From positions 1 through 64,000 of the forward strand of contig CAVXNC010000014.1 in the NCBI GenBank assembly GCA_963762865.1: DNA of 64,000 nt. The letters are read 5' to 3'. The notes below the pieces were generated by a model, which did not search any database, had not been told where the DNA came from, and saw only the letters and a program-made list of their open reading frames with translations. A program made the translations under genes and the position numbers. The stretch is from DATHAP01 sp963762865 (GTDB lineage: Bacteria > Actinomycetota > Actinomycetes > JACCUZ01). This document shows, in pieces, positions 47,949 through 57,254 of the stretch. The number at the start of each line of letters is the position of its first letter. Positions within the stretch are counted from its first letter, which is position 1.

Positions 47949-48204
47949 CGTCGCCTTCCTCGATGCCTTCGGCGTCACGCACTGCGTCCTTCAGCGGGAC
48001 GACGTACCGCCCGTCCTTGGGCCACAGCGACGTCTCGAAGTCGGTCTCGCCGACCCGGCCGCGGACCGGGATCATCCCCCAGCCGTAGGTGACCCCGGCA
48101 GCCACGTCCTTGATCTGCGCGCTCTCCTCGTCGGGCACGGTCACGAAGTAGTAGGGCGCCGGGCCGCGCCACTCCCAGACGTCGCCGGTCACCTCGAGGT
48201 CCAT
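47911..48204 (-). CDS. DUF1905 domain-containing protein
   Basis: A 97-aa small beta-barrel protein of unknown role (LEVTGDVWEWRGPAPYYFVT, GWGMIPVRGRVGETDF, GRYVVPLKDAVRDAEGI). The ATG at 48204 has TAGCCT 7 nt upstream (leaderless-type). It overlaps DUF3291 tail to tail. Confidence 0.85.
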   Translation of the reverse strand: MDLEVTGDVWEWRGPAPYYFVTVPDEESAQIKDVAAGVTYGWGMIPVRGRVGETDFETSLWPKDGRYVVPLKDAVRDAEGIEEGDVIAVRLTVVDRG

Positions 48205-48265
48205 GGGTCCCAGGCTAGGGTCGGTTCCGGACGGTGTGCTTCCGGATCGATGAAGGGGAGCTGCG

Positions 48266-49246
48266 GTGGAGTCGCCCGCAAGCCCGACGGCCCGCGCGCT
48301 GCTGGCTCTCGAGCTGCTCCAGGGCAGTCCAGGGATCACCGCCGAGCGGCTCGGCGACAAGCTCGGCGTATCGGAGCGTGCTGCTCGCCGATATGTCGGC
48401 ATCCTGCGCGAGGCCGGCATCCCGATCGAGTCCGAGCGCGGGCCTTACGGCGGCTACCGCGTCGGCCGTGGTCTGCGCCTGCCGCCGCTGGTCTTCACCG
48501 CGACCGAGGCTCTCGGCCTGGTGATGGCCGTGCTCGACGGGCACCACGACGCCGCCGACCCCACCGACCCTGTCGGCGCGGCGCTGGGCAAGATCGTGCG
48601 CGCGCTCCCCGAGCCGGTGGCTGCCCAGGCCGAGGCGGTACGTCGCGCCACTGCCCCTGCCCCCGACCGCGCCGCGGCCCGGCCGGACCCCGGCACGACC
48701 AGCGACCTGGTGCAAGCCATCTCCGACGCCCGGCGGGTGCGGTTGACCTACCGATCCGAGGCGGGGTCGGAGTGGTCGACGGAGGTCGACCCGTGGGCCG
48801 TCGTGGTCCGGCACGGACGCTGGTACCTGCTCTGCCACTCGCACTCCGCCGACGCCCGACGCGCGTACCGGGTCGACCGGGTGCGCGCGGTCGAGCTGCT
48901 GCCCGACTCGTTCGCCCCGCCCGCCGACCTCGACCCGGTAGCGATGCTGGAGGACCACCTCGCCGTCGGCTGGGAGTACGAGGCCGAGGTGCTCATCGAT
49001 GCCCCGCTCGAGTCGCTGGCGCGTCGGGTCCCGCGACCGCTCGGGCGGCTCGAGGTGGTCGACGAGACCACGACCCGTCTCGTCGGCAGCACCAGCAACC
49101 CGTGGTGGTACGCCGAGAACCTCGCCGCCCTTCCCGCGCCCTTCCGGGTGGTCGGCGGGCCTGAGCTGCGCGAGACGGTCACCGCCGTCGGGCGACGGAT
49201 GCTCGCGGCGACAGCCGAGCCGGCTCGCGCCGACACCGACTCCTGA
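48266..49246 (+). CDS. HTH-WYL transcriptional regulator
   Basis: A 326-aa DeoR/WYL-type regulator. The N-terminal winged helix is GITAERLGDKLGVSERAARR then YVGILREAGIPIESERGPYG. The WYL ligand-sensing domain (WYLLCHSHSADARRAYRVDR) begins near residue 190, followed by the WCX extension. WYL regulators often respond to nucleic-acid ligands or stress. The GTG has AAGGGGAG upstream. Convergent with the DinB gene; WYL-DinB neighbours are frequent in actinobacteria. Confidence 0.92.
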   Translation: MESPASPTARALLALELLQGSPGITAERLGDKLGVSERAARRYVGILREAGIPIESERGPYGGYRVGRGLRLPPLVFTATEALGLVMAVLDGHHDAADPTDPVGAALGKIVRALPEPVAAQAEAVRRATAPAPDRAAARPDPGTTSDLVQAISDARRVRLTYRSEAGSEWSTEVDPWAVVVRHGRWYLLCHSHSADARRAYRVDRVRAVELLPDSFAPPADLDPVAMLEDHLAVGWEYEAEVLIDAPLESLARRVPRPLGRLEVVDETTTRLVGSTSNPWWYAENLAALPAPFRVVGGPELRETVTAVGRRMLAATAEPARADTDS

Positions 49247-49276
49247 GCCCACCGCCCGAGGCCGACAGTCGCCGGG

Positions 49277-49873
49277 TCAGGGCCGCCAGCCGTCCGGCGG
49301 GTCCTCGCCGACGACGCCGTCGACGGCCTCGCGGAGGAGGTCGGCGTGGCCCGTGTGCCGGCCGTACTCCTCGACGAGGTCGAAGACCAGCCGGCGCAGG
49401 CTGGCGTGCTCCCCCGTCGGTGCCGACACATCCGCGGGCTGGTCGAGCCCGCCGTCGGCCAGCGCCGCGGCGATGCGGGCGTCGGCCCGCTCGACGGCGG
49501 CGTCCCACAGCGCGTAGAGCTCCTCGGGACTGTCGTCGGCGGCCGACCGGATGTCCCAGGCGGGGTTGGCGTCCCAGTCGACCTCCTGCCAGGGACTGCC
49601 GGGCGCCTCGCCGCGCAGCTTCCAGGTGAAGGTCATGTCCTCGACGCAGGCGAGGTGCTTGAGCAGCCCACCGAGGGTCAGGTCGGAGGACGGGATCCGG
49701 TGGCGGAGCCCGGCCGCGTCGAGGTGGCCGGCCTTCCACCGGAAGGTCGTGCGCAGCCTGCCCAGGGCACCGAGGAGGTGCTCGGTCTCGGTGCCGGCGA
49801 ACGGCGGCTCCCACGGGTTCGGCACCCAGGCCGAGCCGGTCTGGTCGGTGTCGGTCGTCAGGTTCTCGGTCAT
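49277..49873 (-). CDS. DinB family protein (mycothiol-dependent-transferase-like)
   Basis: A 198-aa four-helix protein of the DinB/YfiT superfamily (HLLGALGRLRTTFRWKAGHL, LGGLLKHLACVEDMTFTWKL, LVEEYGRHTGHADLLREAVD). The three histidines in LLKHLACVED and YGRHTGHAD can bind a metal. Many actinobacterial members transfer or use mycothiol; substrate unknown. The ATG at 49873 has TAGCGT 6 nt upstream (leaderless-type). Confidence 0.88.
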   Translation of the reverse strand: MTENLTTDTDQTGSAWVPNPWEPPFAGTETEHLLGALGRLRTTFRWKAGHLDAAGLRHRIPSSDLTLGGLLKHLACVEDMTFTWKLRGEAPGSPWQEVDWDANPAWDIRSAADDSPEELYALWDAAVERADARIAAALADGGLDQPADVSAPTGEHASLRRLVFDLVEEYGRHTGHADLLREAVDGVVGEDPPDGWRP

Positions 49874-49941
49874 GCGAGCACGCTAGAGCCGGTTCCGGAC
49901 GATCCACGCCCGGTTCCGAGATGGCGCTGAAGTGGTCCCCG

Positions 49942-50442
49942 TCAGCCGCGCGACATCGCGTCGACGCAAACCGTGACGGCCAGGATCAATGCCACGTCCT
50001 GACCTTCAGCCATCTCGACGCCGTAGGAGTCGCGGACTCGGAACCACTTCTTCGACACGTTCGCGACGGTGTCGCCGTCTCGTTCGATCTCGTACTCATG
50101 GTCGACGATGTTGCCGTGGGCCTTCAAGTCCTTGGCGCCGTCGACCTCGATGATGTAGTGATCGCGAATGCCCAGTAGGCGCTTGTGCACCGTCGCCCTG
50201 GTTGTTCCGCGTTCGATCGTCATCTTGTCGCGCACGCTGAGCTTCTTCTCCTGGATCTTCGCGAGCTCGTTGCCATTCGCGTCCTCCAGGATGAAGGTGT
50301 CCCGCAGCCGAGCGGCCTTGCCGTCGACCTTGAAGACTCTCCTGCCGTCCTCATCCTCGATCCAGAAGTCGTCGCCGATGGCCATGAGCTTCTCGCGCAT
50401 CTGGAACTTGGGGCCGTTCAAACCCCGATGACGTAGTCCCAT
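49942..50442 (-). CDS. LURP-one-related (tubby-like) protein
   Basis: A 166-aa beta-barrel family protein: KLMAIGDDFWIEDEDGRRVF, KVDGKAARLRDTFILED and RDKMTIERGTTRATVHKRLL are repeated beta-hairpin blocks with a predicted central C-terminal helix (DVALILAVTVCVDAMS). The family is related to scramblases and plant LURP1; the bacterial function is unknown. GGAGGA ribosome site before the ATG. Its composition is less GC-rich and more Lys/Glu-rich than its neighbours, perhaps from transfer. Confidence 0.85.
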   Translation of the reverse strand: MGLRHRGLNGPKFQMREKLMAIGDDFWIEDEDGRRVFKVDGKAARLRDTFILEDANGNELAKIQEKKLSVRDKMTIERGTTRATVHKRLLGIRDHYIIEVDGAKDLKAHGNIVDHEYEIERDGDTVANVSKKWFRVRDSYGVEMAEGQDVALILAVTVCVDAMSRG

Positions 50443-50558
50443 CTTCGTCCTCCTCGCCGCGGCGCGGGTCTGCGTGTCGATCCTTCAGCGAACCCTGCGA
50501 CCACGCCTCATCCAATCCGTATGAGACAGCGTCCGGCCCATCGCAACGGCATCACGCC

Positions 50559-50583
50559 GTATCCCTCCTATGACAAGGGATAC
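50559..50583 (-). terminator. Hairpin after recX
   Basis: An 8-bp perfect stem (GTATCCCT paired with AGGGATAC) with a 9-nt loop lies 17 bp past the recX stop, in position to end the recA-recX transcript. Confidence 0.55.
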
Positions 50584-50599
50584 TCCTAGAGGGGACGTA

Positions 50600-51223
50600 T
50601 CAGTCCCCGCCGTCGAGTACCGAGTCGACGCCCAGATCGCTCTCCGTGGAAGTGCTCTGCAGGCCCCGCCCCTCCGCGGTGATCGCGTCGCGGACCACGC
50701 GGTGGGCGAGGCCGGCGTCGTATCCCTTGCGGGCAAGCATCCCGGCGAGCCGGCGCACGCGCGTCTCGTAGGGCAGCCCACGCGTCGACGGCAGCCGCTT
50801 GGCCACCAGCGCCTCGGCCGTCGCCACCTCGTCGTCGGCCGTGACCGACTCGAGGGCAGCCGCCGCCTCTTCGTCACCCACGCCCTTGCGCCGCAGCTCC
50901 TGCTGGAGTGCACGGCGAGCCAACCCTCGGCTGTCGCGGCGGGTACGCACCAGCATCTGGGCGTAGGCCTGGTCGTCGACCAGGCCGACCTCGGTGAACC
51001 GGTCGAGCACCTTCGTCGCCACGTCATCGGGCACGTCGCGGGCTGCCAGGTCGGCCGCGAGCTCCGACCGGCTGCGCGGTGCCGCTGTCAGCCGGCGCAG
51101 GACGATGCCCTTGGCCACCGACTCCGGGTCGGCCTCGGGGGTCTCGTCGGCCGCGCTGCCGGGGGTGGGCTGGTCGGGCCCGGCCCACCCCCGCGAGCGC
51201 TGCCGTCGTCGCTGTGCGGTCAC
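50600..51223 (-). CDS. recX: Regulatory protein RecX
   Basis: Binds RecA filaments and limits RecA activity. A 207-aa three-helix-repeat protein: IVLRRLTAAPRSRSELAADL, GLVDDQAYAQMLVRTRRDSR and GLARRALQQELRRKGVGDEE. The GTG start overlaps the recA stop by four bases (GTGA), giving coupled translation of RecX from the recA message. Confidence 0.95.
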   Translation of the reverse strand: MTAQRRRQRSRGWAGPDQPTPGSAADETPEADPESVAKGIVLRRLTAAPRSRSELAADLAARDVPDDVATKVLDRFTEVGLVDDQAYAQMLVRTRRDSRGLARRALQQELRRKGVGDEEAAAALESVTADDEVATAEALVAKRLPSTRGLPYETRVRRLAGMLARKGYDAGLAHRVVRDAITAEGRGLQSTSTESDLGVDSVLDGGD

Positions 51224-53634
51224 ACGTCCGAGGGCTTGACGGCAGGCGCCGGCACCACGCCGACCGGGCTGTCGTCCAGCGGCTTGTCGACCTGGGCGCC
51301 GATGCCGAGCTTCTCCTTGATGCGCTTCTCCAGCTCGTTGGCCAGGTCGGGGTTGTCGCGCAGGAACGCCCGCGAGTTCTCCTTGCCCTGACCGAGCTGG
51401 TCGCCCTCGTAGGTGTACCAGGCACCGGACTTGCGCACGAAGCCCTGCTCGACACCGACGTCGATCAGACCGCCCTCGCGGCTGATGCCGGTGCCGAACA
51501 TCAGGTCCATCTCGGCCTGCCGGAACGGAGGTGACATCTTGTTCTTGACGACCTTGACCCGAACCCGGTTGCCCACGGGATCCGTGCCGTCCTTGAGGGT
51601 CTCGATGCGCCGCACGTCGAGCCGGATCGAGGAGTAGAACTTCAGCGCCTTGCCACCGGACGTGGTCTCCGGGCTGCCGAACATGACCCCGATTTTTTCG
51701 CGGAGCTGGTTGATGAAGATCGCGGTCGTCTTCGACTGACTGAGAGCACCGGTGATCTTGCGCAGCGCCTGGCTCATCAGTCGGGCCTGCAGGCCGACGT
51801 GGCTGTCACCCATCTCGCCCTCGATCTCAGCGCGCGGCACGAGCGCGGCGACCGAGTCGATCACGATGATGTCGAGGGCGCCGGACCGGATCAGCATGTC
51901 GGCGATCTCGAGCGCCTGCTCACCGGTGTCGGGCTGCGACACCAGCAGCGCATCGGTGTCGACACCGAGCTTGCCGGCGTACTCCGGGTCGAGGGCGTGC
52001 TCGGCGTCGATGAACGCCGCGATGCCACCGGCTCGCTGCGCGTTGGCGATCGCGTGCAAGGCGACGGTCGTGTTGTGCGACAAGACACCGTTGGCAAGGA
52101 AGCTGTGCGTCGTGGGAAGCACGACGTCGAACGTCGGCTGCTTACCGAGATCCTCGATGGACTCGATCCGCTCGTAGGTGTGCTGCGCGGCCGCGAGAGA
52201 GCGCAGGTGCTCCACCATCGCGCGGCAGCTCGGGGAGAGCCGGTCGGCCCGCTGGTCGAACCACTCGACCACCTTGCCCAGACGCTGACGTGAGCACGCG
52301 AGGTTCATGTCGGTACGGAAGAGGTCCCCCGCGACCCGGTCGAACTCGCGGTCGCCGCCACAGGTGTCCCGGAGGTCGCGCAAAAGGCCGGCCATGTAGG
52401 GGACGTTCTCCAGCTGGGGGTCCCGCGCGGACGCCGCGAAGTTCTTGGCCACCTGCTGACGCCGGCGTTCGGAACGAAAACCGACCTCCGCGAGGAACCG
52501 GTGCGTCACTGCCGGGTTCACCGTGACCGTCCAGTAGTCCTTCTCGTAGATCGGGTTGTAGTTGGCGGACACGGTGGCTGGGATACCGAGGCCGAAGAGC
52601 AGCAGCTGCACCTGCCGGACGAGCTGCTCCGATGCACTCCCCAGCCCGACCGTCGACGTGGGGTCGATCCAACCGTCGCCCTCGAACAGCGCGGACAGGA
52701 ACGCCCGCTGAGCCTTGTGCCCGGCCGTGCGGACACAGTGCGGCACGGTCTTGCCCTCTGCGTTGACGTAGTCCTGCCCGTAGCGCTCGGCGAAGTGGCT
52801 CCGCAGGGAGGTGTCGAAGACGCAGTGCTCCTTGCCGCCGTCGTAATGCCGAACCGAGACGCCGAAGAGACCTTCCATCAGTGCGGTGTACTCCGCCGCC
52901 ACCTCGGGGTCCCAGTTGGTGAACCGGATCGCGTTGCGCCCGCGCATGCTGCCCTCGGCCACCAGGTAGCCCAGCAGCACGGCCTCGTCCTCGCTCAGCC
53001 CGTCGCCGGCCGAGGCCTCGACTGCGCCGAAGAGGCCCGAGACGAGGTGGTCGCCGGGACGCAGGTCGCCGGCCTTGCGCCAGACGATGAACCCGCGCTC
53101 GGACATCACTCGGAGGGGGTGGTTGTGCGTGACCGACACCGTGCGACCCGAGCGGACCTTGATCCGCAGGACCGACTTCCGGTTGTTGTGCGTCACTGCG
53201 GCCAACGTCTCGAGCTCACCGTGCTCGTTGACCATCCGGACGCCCTGGTCGCGCACGTCGGTGACCCGCGAGGTGCAGGACACCGGCTGGCCCACCCGGT
53301 CGAAGAGCTCCTCGACGGTCTCGAGCCCGCGATCGGTCCACACGTACGTGTCCGCGGTCAGGCACTTGCCGCTCGACTCCGGTCCGTATATCTCCACCAC
53401 CCGGCCGCGCGGCAGGCCGCCGATGCCGAGGGCGATGTCGAGGGCGATCGAGCCGGTCGGGATGACCTCGATGGGCGCCCGGACGTCGTCGCCCAACCGC
53501 ATCACCGAGCCCTTGCCGAACTGCCGGTCGATCTGCGCGAGAGCGGTGTCGAGCGCCTTGTCGCGGTCTGCTGAGGGAGCCATGGCTGCCGTCCCGGAGG
53601 AGGAGGTGCGGGTCTGGGTCGTCTTCTTCGTCAC
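51220..53634 (-). CDS. recA: Recombinase RecA, containing an intein
   Basis: Strand-exchange protein and LexA co-protease. The 804-aa precursor splices to about 373 aa. The first extein ends with Walker A (VVEIYGPESSGK). A 431-residue intein follows, then TTVALHAIANAQRAGGIAAF, IIVIDSVAALVPRAEIEGEM (Walker B) and INQLREKIGVMFGSPETTSG (loop L2). The P-loop is completed only after splicing, so unspliced RecA cannot bind ATP. The GTG at 53634 has TAGGTT 7 nt upstream; ATG 53583 (MAPSADRDK) is an alternative that fits the usual RecA N-terminus. It overlaps recX by GTGA. Confidence 0.96.
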   Translation of the reverse strand: MTKKTTQTRTSSSGTAAMAPSADRDKALDTALAQIDRQFGKGSVMRLGDDVRAPIEVIPTGSIALDIALGIGGLPRGRVVEIYGPESSGKCLTADTYVWTDRGLETVEELFDRVGQPVSCTSRVTDVRDQGVRMVNEHGELETLAAVTHNNRKSVLRIKVRSGRTVSVTHNHPLRVMSERGFIVWRKAGDLRPGDHLVSGLFGAVEASAGDGLSEDEAVLLGYLVAEGSMRGRNAIRFTNWDPEVAAEYTALMEGLFGVSVRHYDGGKEHCVFDTSLRSHFAERYGQDYVNAEGKTVPHCVRTAGHKAQRAFLSALFEGDGWIDPTSTVGLGSASEQLVRQVQLLLFGLGIPATVSANYNPIYEKDYWTVTVNPAVTHRFLAEVGFRSERRRQQVAKNFAASARDPQLENVPYMAGLLRDLRDTCGGDREFDRVAGDLFRTDMNLACSRQRLGKVVEWFDQRADRLSPSCRAMVEHLRSLAAAQHTYERIESIEDLGKQPTFDVVLPTTHSFLANGVLSHNTTVALHAIANAQRAGGIAAFIDAEHALDPEYAGKLGVDTDALLVSQPDTGEQALEIADMLIRSGALDIIVIDSVAALVPRAEIEGEMGDSHVGLQARLMSQALRKITGALSQSKTTAIFINQLREKIGVMFGSPETTSGGKALKFYSSIRLDVRRIETLKDGTDPVGNRVRVKVVKNKMSPPFRQAEMDLMFGTGISREGGLIDVGVEQGFVRKSGAWYTYEGDQLGQGKENSRAFLRDNPDLANELEKRIKEKLGIGAQVDKPLDDSPVGVVPAPAVKPSDV
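52072..53364 (-). mobile_element. RecA intein with LAGLIDADG homing endonuclease
   Basis: A 431-aa in-frame protein intron. The N-terminal splice block is CLTADTYVWTDRG with Cys1, and block B is SVTHNHPLRV. The C-terminal blocks are TFDVVLPTTHSFLANG and VLSHN with the penultimate His and terminal Asn; the +1 extein residue is Thr. Between them lie two LAGLIDADG-type motifs (LLGYLVAEGSM and FLSALFEGDGWID), so the homing endonuclease looks intact with acidic residues present. It sits between the Lys and Thr of RecA's Walker A motif. Reading frame and splice residues are complete, so it is probably active. Confidence 0.95.
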
Positions 53635-53641
53635 GTTCGAG

Positions 53642-53647
53642 AACCTA
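53642..53647 (-). promoter_or_regulatory. recA proximal -10 (leaderless, LexA-independent candidate)
   Basis: TAGGTT on the minus strand ends 7 nt before the GTG at 53634. It lies ~80 bp from the LexA box, so it would not be directly blocked by LexA. Confidence 0.45.
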
Positions 53648-53718
53648 GAACCGGCCCCGGACACAACTCGGTCGGCCGGTCTTTCTGTGGATGGGTGCGG
53701 ACAGGTCGATGGCTGTGG

Positions 53719-53740
53719 ACATTACCCGAACACGTGTTCG
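53719..53740 (-). promoter_or_regulatory. recA SOS promoter: perfect LexA box plus -10
   Basis: The perfect palindrome CGAACACGTGTTCG (53727-53740) is followed on the minus strand, 2 bp later, by TAATGT (53719-53724), a good -10 hexamer. LexA bound here would cover the -35/-10 spacer. Confidence 0.85.
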
Positions 53741-53741
53741 A

Positions 53742-54993
53742 TCAAGCGCCGACACGCCGCGCCCGGACGGCAGGCAGCGCGAGCCCGGCGAGCACCAGCA
53801 TCGGCAGCGCCAGCGCCCCCGCGAGCGCGTTCAGGGTCCCGTATCCGGTCAGCCCGATCACCACCCCGGCCAGCGCTCCCCCGACAGCCCCGCAGAGCCC
53901 CATCGTGAAGTCCGCGGCCCCCTGCACCGACGGCCGGGACCCCACCGGCACCGACTCCGACAGCAGCGTCGAGCCGGCGACCAGCCCGCAGGACCAGCCC
54001 ACCCCGAGGAGCACCAGCCCGACACCGAGAACCGCGTGCGACTGCGCCCGACCGGACACCAGCACCGCGCTCAGCAGCACCACGTTGCCGATGACGAGCA
54101 CCGCTACCCGGCCCAGTCGGTCCGAGAGCCAGCCGACGACCGGCGAGAGGGCGTACATCCCGGCGACGTGGACGCTGATGACGATCCCGACCACCTCGAG
54201 CTCGGCACCCTCGTGGCGCATGTGCACGGGCGTCATCACCATCACCGAGACCATCACCGTGTGCGCCACCGCCACGGCCAGCACCGCGAGCAGCGCCGGC
54301 GGTGTCGACCGGATCACCCGCAGCGCCTCCGACAGCGACCCGTGCGGGTGCCCCTCCTCCCCCGCGTCACTGGCGATCGTCCGCGCCACCAGCAGCGGGT
54401 CGGGGCGCAGCATCACCCAGAGCAGCGCCGATGCGACGGCGAAAGCGACCAGCGAGAAGAGCAATGGACCGGCGAGCTCGGGCATGTCGAGCGCGCGAGC
54501 CACGGTCGCGCCGGGACCGATGAGGTTCGGACCGAGGACGACGCCGACAGTGGTCGCCCACACGACGACCGACAGCGCCCGCGCCCGGTGCCCGGCGTCG
54601 GCCAGGTCGACCGCGGCGTACCTCGACTGCAGGTTGGTCGCGGTGCCGCTCCCGAGGAGCAGCGCACCGAGGAGCACCAGGACGAAGGCGTCGAACGCCC
54701 GCCCCGGCGGTCATCAGCACCGCGCCGCACGCGGCCACCAGGTAGCCCGCCACCAGACCTGGTCGCCTGCCACGCCGGGACATCAGCCTGGACATCGGCA
54801 GCGCGGCGATCGCTCCCCCGAGCACGGAGGCCGTCTGGCTCAGGCCGGACAGCTCGGTCGAGCCCGACACGTCCTCGGCCAGCAGGCCGCCGACTGCGAT
54901 CGCGCTGCCGACACCGACCCCGCCGAGCACCTGCGCCGCCGACAGCACGCGCAGCGTCCGTCGCTGCACCGTCGCCCGGTCGTCGCCCGCCAC
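53742..54993 (-). CDS. MFS transporter, frameshifted
   Basis: A 12-segment major facilitator, function unknown. The N-terminal third (SAAQVLGGVGVGSAIAVGGL, SRLMSRRGRRPGLVAGYLVA) is in one frame. Near 54700-54710 the frame changes to FVLVLLGALLLGSGTATNLQ and continues to the stop at 53742, with the second half-motif GWLSDRLGRVAVLVIGN. Intact flanks suggest a one-base assembly error. The GTG at 54993 has TAGCCT 6 nt upstream. Its stop codon is one base from the recA LexA box. Confidence 0.85.
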
Positions 54994-55021
54994 GTGCGGA
55001 GGCTACGACCTCAAGGCATCG

Positions 55022-56377
55022 CTAGGAGGTGGTTGTCGCCGACACCCCGGGGATCTCGTCAGAGCGGAACGCCGACACGAAGAGGTGGTGGTCGGCCCGC
55101 GCCCGGTCCGCGTAGGAGTGCGCGAACTCGACCATGTCCTTGACGAAGGCGTCCACGTCGGACACCGCGCCAGCGACCACGTCCTCGGTCTGGAAGTCGA
55201 CAAGAGGGGTGTCGCCGGAGTCCTTGTCGCTCACGCAGTGGACCTTTGCCGTCGCCCTGCCGAGCTGCTCGACAACCGGCGCGAGGTCCCCGGGCTCGGA
55301 GATCTCGGACCAGTCCAGGTCGGCGTCGTAGGGCGAGACCTCCGCGACGACGTAGCCGGTGCGACCCATCTCGGTCCACCCGAGCCACGGGTCGGCGTGC
55401 GCCTGCAGGGCGGACTGCGAGACGGCGGTCCGGTGTCCGTGGTGCTTGAAGAACGACTCCGCCTCCTGGTCGCTGACAACGCGGCTCGGCGCGGCGACGT
55501 TGCCCTGCTTCATGGAGAGCACGATGTCGTTCTCGAGCGCCTGGGTGTGGCCCTCCACCAGCAGGTTGTACGACGGCAGCCCGGCGCTGCCGATCCCGAA
55601 GCCGGACGCGGCGATGACGTCCTTGAGCGCGTAGCTGATGCTGCCCATCCGCTTCGACTCGGGGATGGTCCTCAGGTAGGACTCGTAGGCCTTCTCGACC
55701 TTGCGGCGTTCGCGGCGTCCGAGCTCGCGGGTCGACGACGAGTGGCGGAACCGGCGCTCGTAGTCCTCGACCACCGTCATCCGGTCGAGCAGGTCGATGC
55801 GGGTCGACAGCTGCGCCTGCTGCAGCGCCTTGTGCACCGCGCCCTCGGCGGTGTCCAGCCGCAGCGCCCACTCGTGGTCGCGGTCGTTCTCGACGAAGTA
55901 GTGCACGTGCTCGACGTACGCCCTCAGGTAGCGGCTGCAGAGGTCGTCGATCGCCGCGTCGGGCAAGGCCTTCTGCCAGCACATCAGCGCGAGGCTCGAG
56001 ACGAAGCGGCGCAGGTCCCACGTGAAGGGGCCGAGGTAGGCCTCGTCGAAGTCGTTGACGTCGAAGACCAGCGCGCCCTTGCCGTCCATGTAGGTGCCGA
56101 AGTTCTCGGCATGCAGGTCGCCCTGGATCCACACCCGGCCGGCGTCGCCCTCCGCCCAGCGGTCCTCCTGGCCGGCCATGTCGGCGTAGAAGAGGCAGGC
56201 GGTGCCGCGGAAGAAGGCCCACGGGTCAGCGGCCATCTTGCGGAACTTCACCCGGAAGGCATCCGCGTCGGCGTCCATCAGGTCGGAGAAGGCGTCGACG
56301 AGGGTGTCGACGATCAGCTTCTTGCGCTGCTCGTCGTCCGAGCCGGAGGTCTGCGGGCTGCTGGCGTTGGTGGGCAC
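55022..56377 (-). CDS. DUF2252 domain-containing protein (second copy)
   Basis: A 451-aa homologue of the protein at 229-1641, with the same core: VWIQGDLHAENFGTYMDGKG and LVFDVNDFDEAYLGPFTWDL. Later it has GFGIGSAGLPSYNLLVEGHT and GWTEMGRTGYVVAEVSP. The two copies differ widely outside the core, so they are old paralogues or different subfamilies, not a recent duplication. The GTG at 56377 is chosen because the frame further upstream (to 57280) is antisense to the hydrolase. Role unknown. Confidence 0.88.
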   Translation of the reverse strand: MPTNASSPQTSGSDDEQRKKLIVDTLVDAFSDLMDADADAFRVKFRKMAADPWAFFRGTACLFYADMAGQEDRWAEGDAGRVWIQGDLHAENFGTYMDGKGALVFDVNDFDEAYLGPFTWDLRRFVSSLALMCWQKALPDAAIDDLCSRYLRAYVEHVHYFVENDRDHEWALRLDTAEGAVHKALQQAQLSTRIDLLDRMTVVEDYERRFRHSSSTRELGRRERRKVEKAYESYLRTIPESKRMGSISYALKDVIAASGFGIGSAGLPSYNLLVEGHTQALENDIVLSMKQGNVAAPSRVVSDQEAESFFKHHGHRTAVSQSALQAHADPWLGWTEMGRTGYVVAEVSPYDADLDWSEISEPGDLAPVVEQLGRATAKVHCVSDKDSGDTPLVDFQTEDVVAGAVSDVDAFVKDMVEFAHSYADRARADHHLFVSAFRSDEIPGVSATTTS

Positions 56378-56488
56378 CCCGCGCCCTTGCCCGGCGCGGG
56401 CGTCCGGCACACGCACGACGTGCCGTTCGACGCGCTGCGCCGCGGAATGCGGTTGCCGTGACCGGCCAGGCGGGGGACGCTCGCGGCG

Positions 56489-57254
56489 ATGACTCTCCAC
56501 CACACCGTGTCCGGGACCGGTCCGCCGGTCGTCCTGATCCACGCCGGCGTCGCCGACAGCCGGATGTGGGCCGCCCAGGCAGGGAGTGGGCCCGGTGGCC
56601 TCGCGGACCGCTTCACCCTGGTGACCCCGGACCTGCGCGGCTTCGGCCGATCCCCCGAGCCGTCCCCCGAGGACGCGCCATGGTCCCACGCCGACGACGT
56701 ACTCACCGTCCTGGACGAGCTCGGGATCGGCACCGCCTCGGTCGTCGGCTGCTCCTACGGCGGCCGGGTCGCCCTCGAGCTCGCCTGCCCTCGCCCCGGA
56801 CCGGGTGGACCGGCTGGTCCTGGTCTGCTCCGCGCTCCGCGGGCTGGAGCCCACTGCTTCGGTGCGGGCCTTCGCCGACGAGGAGGACGCGCTCCTGGAG
56901 GCGGGTGACGTGGCTGCCGCCACCGACCTCAACGTCCGCACCTGGGTCGGCCCCGAGGCCGACGACGCCGTGCGTGACCTGGTCCGCACCATGCAGCAGC
57001 GGGCCTTCGAGGTCCAGCTCGCCGCTGACGAGGTGGAAGCTGAGGACGTCGTCGTCGACCTCGCGGCGATCACGATCCCGGTGACCGTGATGTACGGCGC
57101 CAAGGACCTGGACCACTTCGCGAACGTCGCGCGGCACCTGCACGAGAACCTGCCGACGTCCGAGCTCGTCGAGCTGCCGTGGGCCGGGCACCTGCCGACC
57201 CTGGAGCGCCCCGAGGAGATGGCCGGCCGCCTGTCAGCCGCACTCGCGGTCTGA
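56489..57254 (+). CDS. Alpha/beta hydrolase, frameshifted
   Basis: Alpha/beta-fold hydrolase (esterase, lactonase or haloperoxidase-like). VVLIHAGVADSRMW gives the oxyanion region. The nucleophile elbow is VVGCSYGGRVALEL. After a frame change near 56786-56790 (probably one extra C), the rest reads APDRVDRLVLVCSALRG, MYGAKDLDHF (acid) and PWAGHLPTLERPE (His). The triad is complete across the two frames and the total length (~255 aa) is normal. Substrate unknown. Confidence 0.85.
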
